In this document: one piece after another, positions 58,427 through 64,000 of the stretch
Layout: each line of letters opens with the position of its first letter
Numbering within the stretch: position 1 is the stretch's first letter
NCBI RefSeq assembly: GCF_964188355.1
Contig: NC_134177.1
Location: 26,435,745-26,499,744, forward strand
DNA: 64,000 nucleotides
Direction of reading: 5' to 3'
Origin: Buteo buteo
Taxonomy: Eukaryota; Chordata; Aves; Accipitriformes; Accipitridae
Notes under the pieces: generated by a model
The model's input: only the letters and a program-made list of their open reading frames with translations
What the model was told of the DNA's origin: nothing
The model's database searches: none
Program-made: the position numbers and the translations under genes

Positions 58427-61400
58427 GAAACAGGCTCTGCTGAGAACGAGCACCATGAGATATGACATCTCTGGGAAAGCACAGATCCCCAGTGCTGTTG
58501 TGCCTGTGAATAGGCTGCCAAGGGAAGGTGAGGACCAGCAACAGCTTTCAGGGCTGGCACATTTCTTGTAGGAGGAATAGCCAGACGTTTGCCTTTTAGG
58601 AAACAGGCTCTGCCGAGAACGAGCACCGTGAGATATGACATCTCTGGGAAAGCACAGATCCCCAGTGCTGTTGTGCCTGTGAATAGACTGCCAAGGGAAG
58701 GTGAGGACCAGCAACAGCTTTCAGGGCTGTCCCCTTCCTTGTGGGAGAAGGATCCGGAAGTTTGCCTTTTGGGAAACAGGCTCTGCCGAGAACGAGCACC
58801 ATGAGATATGACATCTCTGGGAAAGCACAGATCCCCAGTGCTGTTGTGCCTGTGAATAGGCTGCCAAGGGAAGGTGAGGACCAGCAACAGCTTTCAGGGC
58901 TGGCACATTTCTTATAGGAGGAATAGATAGACCTTTGCCTTTTCGGAAACAGGCTCTGCCGAGAACGAGCACCGTGAGATATGACATCTCTGGGAAAGCA
59001 CAGATCCCCAGTGCTGTTGTGCCTGTGAATAGGCTGCCAAGGGAAGGTGAGGACCAGCAACATCTTTCAGGGCTGGCACATTTCTTGTAGGAGGAATAGC
59101 CAGACGTTTGCCTTTTCGGAAACAGGCTCTGCCGAGAACGAGCACCGTGAGATATGACATCTCTGGGAAAGCACAGATCCCCAGTGCTGTTGTGCCTGTG
59201 AATAGGCTGCCAAGGGAAGGTGAAGACCAGCAACACCTTTCAGGGCTGTCCCCTTCCTTGTGGGAGAAGGATCCGGACGTTTGCGTTTTCGGAAACAGGC
59301 TCTGCCGAGAACGAGCACCGTGAGATATGACATCTCTGGGAAAGCACAGATCCCCAGTGCTGTTGTGCCTGTGAATAGGCTGCCAAGGGAAGGTGAGGAC
59401 CAGCAACAGCTTTCAGGGCTGGCACATTTCTTGTAGGAGGAATAGCCAGACGTTTGCCTTTTCGGAAACAGGCTCTGCCGAGAACGAGCACCGTGAGATA
59501 TGACATCTCTGGGAAAGCACAGATCCCCAGTGCTGTTGTGCCTGTGAATAGGCTGCCAAGGGAAGGTGAGGACCAGCAACAGCTTTCAGGGCTGGCACAT
59601 TTCTTGTAGGAGGAATAGCCAGACGTTTGCCTTTTCGGAAACAGGCTCTGCCGAGAACGAGCACCGTGAGATATGACATCTCTGGGAAAGCACAGATCCC
59701 CAGTGCTGTTGTGCCTGTGAATAGGCTGCCAAGGGAAGGTGAAGACCAGCAACACCTTTCAGGGCTGTCCCCTTCCTTGTGGGAGAAGGATCCGGACGTT
59801 TGCCTTTTCGGAAACAGGCTCTGCCGAGAACGAGCACCGTGAGATATGACATCTCTGGGAAAGCACAGATCCCCAGTGCTGTTGTGCCTGTGAATAGGCT
59901 GCCAAGGGAAGGTGAGGACCAGCAACAGCTTTCAGGGCTGCCACATTTCTTGTAGGAGGAATAGCCAGACGTTTGCCTTTTCGGAAACAGGCTCTGCCGA
60001 GAACGAGCACCGTGAGATATGACATCTCTGGGAAAGCACAGATCCCCAGTGCTGTTGTGCCTGTGAATAGGCTGCCAAGGGAAGGTGAGGACCAGCAACA
60101 GCTTTCAGGGCTGGCACATTACTTGTAGGAGGAATAGCCAGACGTTTGCGTTTTCGGAAACAGGCTGTGCCGAGAACGAGCACCGTGAGATATGACATCT
60201 CTGGGAAAGCACAGATCCCCAGTGCTGTTGTGCCTGTGAATAGGCTGCCAAGGGAAGGTGAGGACTAGCAACAGCTTTCAGGGCTGCCACATTTCTTGTA
60301 GGAGGAATAGCCAGACCTTTGCCTTTTGGGAAACAGGCTCTGCCGAGAACGAGCACCGTGAGATATGACATCTCTGGGAAAGCACAGATCCCCAGTGCTG
60401 TTGTGCCTGTGAATAGGCTGCCAAGGGAAGGTGAGGACCAGCAACAGCTTTCAGGGCTGGCACATTTCTTGTAGGAGGAATAGCCAGACGTTTGCCTTTT
60501 CGGAAACAGGCTCTGCCGAGAACGAGCACCGTGAGATATGACATCTCTGGGAAAGCACAGATCCCCAGTGCTGTTGTGCCTGTGAATAGGCTGCCAAGGG
60601 AAGGTGAGGACCAGCAACAGCTTTCAGGGCTGGCACATTACTTGTAGGAGGAATAGCCAGACGTTTGCCTTTTGGGAAACAGGCTCTGCCGAGAACGAGC
60701 ACCGTGAGATATGACATCTCTGGGAAAGCACAGATCCCCAGTGCTGTTGTGCCTGTGAATAGGCTGCCAAGGGAAGGTGAAGACCAGCAACAGCTTTCAG
60801 GGCTGTCCCCTTCCTTGTGGGAGAAGGATCCGGACGTTTGCCTTTTAGGAAACAGGCTCTGCCGAGAACGAGCACCGTGAGATATGACATCTCTGGGAAA
60901 GCACAGATCCCCAGTGCTGTTGTGCCTGTGAATAGGCTGCCAAGGGAAGGTGAAGACCAGCAACACCTTTCAGGGCTGTCCCCTTCCTTGTGGGAGAAGG
61001 ATCCGGACGTTTGCGTTTTCGGAAACAGGCTCTGCCGAGAACGAGCACCGTGAGATATGACATCTCTGGGAAAGCACAGATCCCCAGTGCTGTTGTGCCT
61101 GTGAATAGACTGCCAAGGGAAGGTGAGGACCAGCAACAGCTTTCAGGGCTGCCACATTTCTTGTAGGAGGAATAGCCAGACGTTTGCCTTTTCGGAAACA
61201 GGCTCTGCCGAGAACGAGCACCGTGAGATATGACATCTCTGGGAAAGCACAGATCCCCAGTGCTGTTGTGCCTGTGAATAGGCTGCCAAGGGAAGGTGAG
61301 GACCAGCAACATCTTTCAGGGCTGGCACATTTCTTGTAGGAGGAATAGTCAGACGTTTGCCTTTTCGGAAACAGGCTCTGCCGAGAACGAGCACCGTGAG

Positions 61401-61750
61401 ATATGACATCTCTGGGAAAGCACAGATCCCCAGTGCTGTTGTGCCTGTGAATAGGCTGCCAAGGGAAGGTGAGGACCAGCAACACCTTTCAGGGCTGGCA
61501 CATTTCTTATAGGAGGAATAGCCAGACGTTTGCCTTTTCGGAAACAGGCTCTGCCGAGAACGAGCACCGTGAGATATGACATCTCTGGGAAAGCACAGAT
61601 CCCCAGTGCTGTTGTGCCTGTGAATAGGCTGCCAAGGGAAGGTGAGGACCAGCAACAGCTTTCAGGGCTGGCACATTTCTTATAGGAGGAATAGCCAGAC
61701 GTTTGCCTTTTCGGAAACAGGCTCTGCCGAGAACGAGCACCGTGAGATAT

Positions 61751-61758
61751 GAGATCTC
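61751..61758. other. GAGATCTC palindrome variant (copy 4)
   Basis: Same change near the right end of the window, in a block related to 15,300-16,600. Confidence 0.9.
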
Positions 61759-62399
61759 TGGGAAAGCACAGATCCCCAGTGCTGTTGTGCCTGTGAATAG
61801 GCTGCCAAGGGAAGGTGAGGACTAGCAACAGCTTTCAGGGCTGGCACATTTCTTGTAGGAGGAATAGCCAGACGTTTGCCTTTTGGGAAACAGGCTCTGC
61901 CGAGAACGAGCACCGTGAGATATGACATCTCTGGGAAAGCACAGATCCCCAGTGCTGTTGTGCCTGTGAATAGGCTGCCAAGGGAAGGTGAGGACCAGCA
62001 ACAGCTTTCAGGGCTGGCACATTTCTTATAGGAGGAATAGCCAGACGTTTGCGTTTTCGGAAACAGGCTCTGCCGAGAACGAGAACCGTGAGATATGACA
62101 TCTCTGGGAAAGCACAGATCCCCAGTGCTGTTGTGCCTGTGAATAGGCTGCCAAGGGAAGGTGAAGACCAGCAACACCTTTCAGGGCTGTCCCCTTCCTT
62201 GTGGGAGAAGGATCCGGACGTTTGCGTTTTCGGAAACAGGCTCTGCCGAGAACGAGCACCGTGAGATATGACATCTCTGGGAAAGCACAGATCCCCAGTG
62301 CTGTTGTGCCTGTGAATAGGCTGCCAAGGGAAGGTGAAGACCAGCAACACCTTTCAGGGCTGTCCCCTTCCTTGTGGGAGAAGGATCCGGACGTTTGCC

Positions 62400-63750
62400 T
62401 TTTCGGAAACAGGCTCTGCCGAGAACGAGCACCGTGAGATATGACATCTCTGGGAAAGCACAGATCCCCAGTGCTGTTGTGCCTGTGAATAGACTGCCAA
62501 GGGAAGGTGAGGACCAGCAACAGCTTTCAGGGCTGGCACATTTCTTGTAGGAGGAATAGCCAGACGTTTGCCTTTTGGGAAACAGGCTCTGCCGAGAACG
62601 AGCACCGTGAGATATGACATCTCTGGGAAAGCACAGATCCCCAGTGCTGTTGTGCCTGTGAATAGGCTGCCAAGGGAAGGTGAGGACCAGCAACATCTTT
62701 CAGGGCTGGCACATTTCTTATAGGAGGAATAGCCAGACGTTTGCCTTTTAGGAAACAGGCTCTGCCGAGAACGAGCACCGTGAGATATGACATCTCTGGG
62801 AAAGCACAGATCCCCAGTGCTGTTGTGCCTGTGAATAGGCTGCCAAGGGAAGGTGAGGACTAGCAACAGCTTTCAGGGCTGGCACATTTCTTGTAGGAGG
62901 AATAGCCAGACGTTTGCCTTTTAGGAAACAGGCTCTGCCGAGAACGAGCACCGTGAGATATGACATCTCTGGGAAAGCACAGATCCCCAGTGCTGTTGTG
63001 CCTGTGAATAGGCTGCCAAGGGAAGGTGAGGACCAGCAACTGCTATCAGGGCTGCCACATTTCTTGTAGGAGGAATAGCCAGACGTTTGCCTTTTCGGAA
63101 ACAGGCTCTGCCGAGAACGAGCACCGTGAGATATGACATCTCTGGGAAAGCACAGATCCCCAGTGCTGTTGTGCCTGTGAATAGGCTGCCAAGGGAAGGT
63201 GAGGACCAGCAACAGATTTCAGGGCTGGCACATTTCTTGTAGGAGGAATAGCCAGACGTTTGCCTTTTAGGAAACAGGCTCTGCCGAGAACGAGCACCGT
63301 GAGATATGACATCTCTGGGAAAGCACAGAACCCCAGTGCTATTGTGCCTGTGAATAGGCTGCCAAGGGAAGGTGAGGACCAGCAACAGCTTTCAGGGCTG
63401 GCACATTTCTTGTAGGAGGAATAGCCAGACGTTTGCCTTTTCGGAAACAGGCTCTGCCGAGAACGAGCACCGTGAGATATGACATCTCTGGGAAAGCACA
63501 GATCCCCAGTGCTGTTGTGCCTGTGAATAGGCTGCCAAGGGAAGGTGAAGACCAGCAACACCTTTCAGGACTGTCCCCTTCCTTGTGGGAGAAGGATCCG
63601 GACGTTTGCCTTTTCGGAAACAGGCTGTGCCGAGAACGAGCACCGTGAGATATGACATCTCTGGGAAAGCACAGATCCCCAGTGCTGTTGTGCCTGTGAA
63701 TAGGCTGCCAAGGGAAGGTGAGGACCAGCAACAGCTTTCAGGGCTGCCAC
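62400..63750 (+). repeat. Partial copy of the 24-monomer module
   Basis: About 62,400-63,560 matches 51,330-52,490 at an offset of 11,073 bp (64 monomers plus one). It includes CTGCTATCAGGG, CAACAGATTTC and the paired changes at 63330/63341. A new T7 monomer follows at 63784-63790, and the window ends in an ordinary A monomer lacking its last 19 bases. Confidence 0.75.
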
Positions 63751-63783
63751 ATTTCTTGTAGGAGGAATAGCCAGATGTTTGCC

Positions 63784-63790
63784 TTTTTTT
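63784..63790 (+). repeat. Unpaired +1 T7 monomer, CpG-depleted form
   Basis: Same depleted form as at 58420, again without the -1 partner; the preceding B monomer is full length. Confidence 0.9.
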
Positions 63791-64000
63791 GAAACAGGCT
63801 CTGCTGAGAACGAGCACCATGAGATATGACATCTCTGGGAAAGCACAGATCCCCAGTGCTGTTGTGCCTGTGAATAGGCTGCCAAGGGAAGGTGAGGACC
63901 AGCAACAGCTTTCAGGGCTGGCACATTTCTTGTAGGAGGAATAGCCAGACGTTTGCCTTTTCGGAAACAGGCTCTGCCGAGAACGAGCACCGTGAGATAT

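Larger units (their letters stand above)
53225..60880 (+). repeat. Repeated module ends and trimer blocks (offsets 2,941, 3,114-3,287 and 5,364 bp)
   Basis: Three marker sets ending in ATAGATAGACC lie at 53563, 56850 and 58927. About 52,360-52,650 matches 55,474-55,765 (offset 3,114), 53,225-53,570 matches 56,512-56,857 (3,287) and 53,350-54,600 matches 58,720-59,960 (5,364). About 54,263-55,080 matches 57,204-58,021 (2,941). The non-uniform offsets indicate several separate exchanges rather than one duplication. Confidence 0.7.
1..64000 (+). repeat. Satellite DNA array, 173-bp monomer, about 370 copies
   Basis: The whole window is a head-to-tail tandem repeat with a 173-bp period; AGATCCCC recurs at 1, 174, 347 and so on. 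One A-type copy has 92 G+C of 173 bases (53%). Copy number closes exactly: 370 units plus 15 insertions minus 6 deletions, with the last unit 19 bases short, gives 64,000. No copy is inverted, and there is no spacer, transposon or unique sequence. The period is close to a nucleosome repeat length, as in many centromeric satellites; that role is inferred, not shown. I do not recognise the family. Confidence 0.98.

Noticed and set aside
1..64000. CRISPR array
   Set aside because: The repeats are directly adjacent with no unique spacers, the unit is 173 bp, and there are no cas genes.
1..64000. Bacterial or phage origin, rRNA or tRNA genes
   Set aside because: No coding density, ribosome binding sites, rRNA motifs or cloverleaf are seen; the sequence is a uniform satellite.
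1..64000. Transposon or retrovirus insertions inside the array
   Set aside because: The monomer register runs through the whole window with only single-base indels, so nothing is inserted.

Overview
The window is one uninterrupted, head-to-tail satellite DNA array. The unit is 173 bp and 53% G+C (counted on one A-type copy). With monomer position 1 set at the A of AGATCCCC (window base 1), 370 monomers fit the window exactly: 370 x 173 = 64,010, plus a net +9 from 15 one-base insertions and 6 one-base deletions, minus 19 bases missing from the last copy, gives 64,000. All copies lie in the same direction. I see no gene, RNA gene, transposon, CRISPR array or unique DNA. The many open frames are by-products of the repeat.

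This points to a eukaryotic chromosome, in a centromeric, pericentromeric, subtelomeric or other heterochromatic block. Substitutions at CpG that look like methyl-cytosine decay favour a genome with CpG methylation, such as a vertebrate or plant. A short resemblance to the 3' end of CR1 retrotransposons hints at a bird or reptile, but it is weak and from memory. I do not recognise the satellite family and cannot name the species.

There are two main monomer classes. A has GGCACATTTCTTGTAGGAGG across positions 75-94. B has a pyrimidine tract at 75-85, a GGATCC at 95-100 and A at position 50. About 110 of the 370 copies are B. In much of the array the order is A-A-B, giving a 519-bp trimer.

Larger modules are stacked above that level. 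A module of about 24 monomers appears near 1-4,100, 7,440-11,520, 25,000-29,100 and 29,150-33,200, with parts near 18,600-20,000, 22,200-24,500, 49,500-53,600, 55,200-56,900, 58,400-59,000 and 62,400-63,800. A trimer-rich module fills 4,100-7,400, 11,500-15,200, 33,150-36,800, 37,130-40,800 and 42,500-45,650, with parts at 53,700-55,100 and 57,000-60,900. A third set, marked by GAGATCTC and by T7 runs, lies near 15,300-18,100, 40,900-42,300, 45,700-49,100 and 61,300-62,300.

Recent tandem duplications of these blocks have offsets of 7,439, 4,152, 3,979, 4,845, 1,904, 1,385 and 692 bp. Four of them overlap in a chain from 24,895 to 50,220. Block edges are approximate because they were found by reading diagnostic bases by eye.
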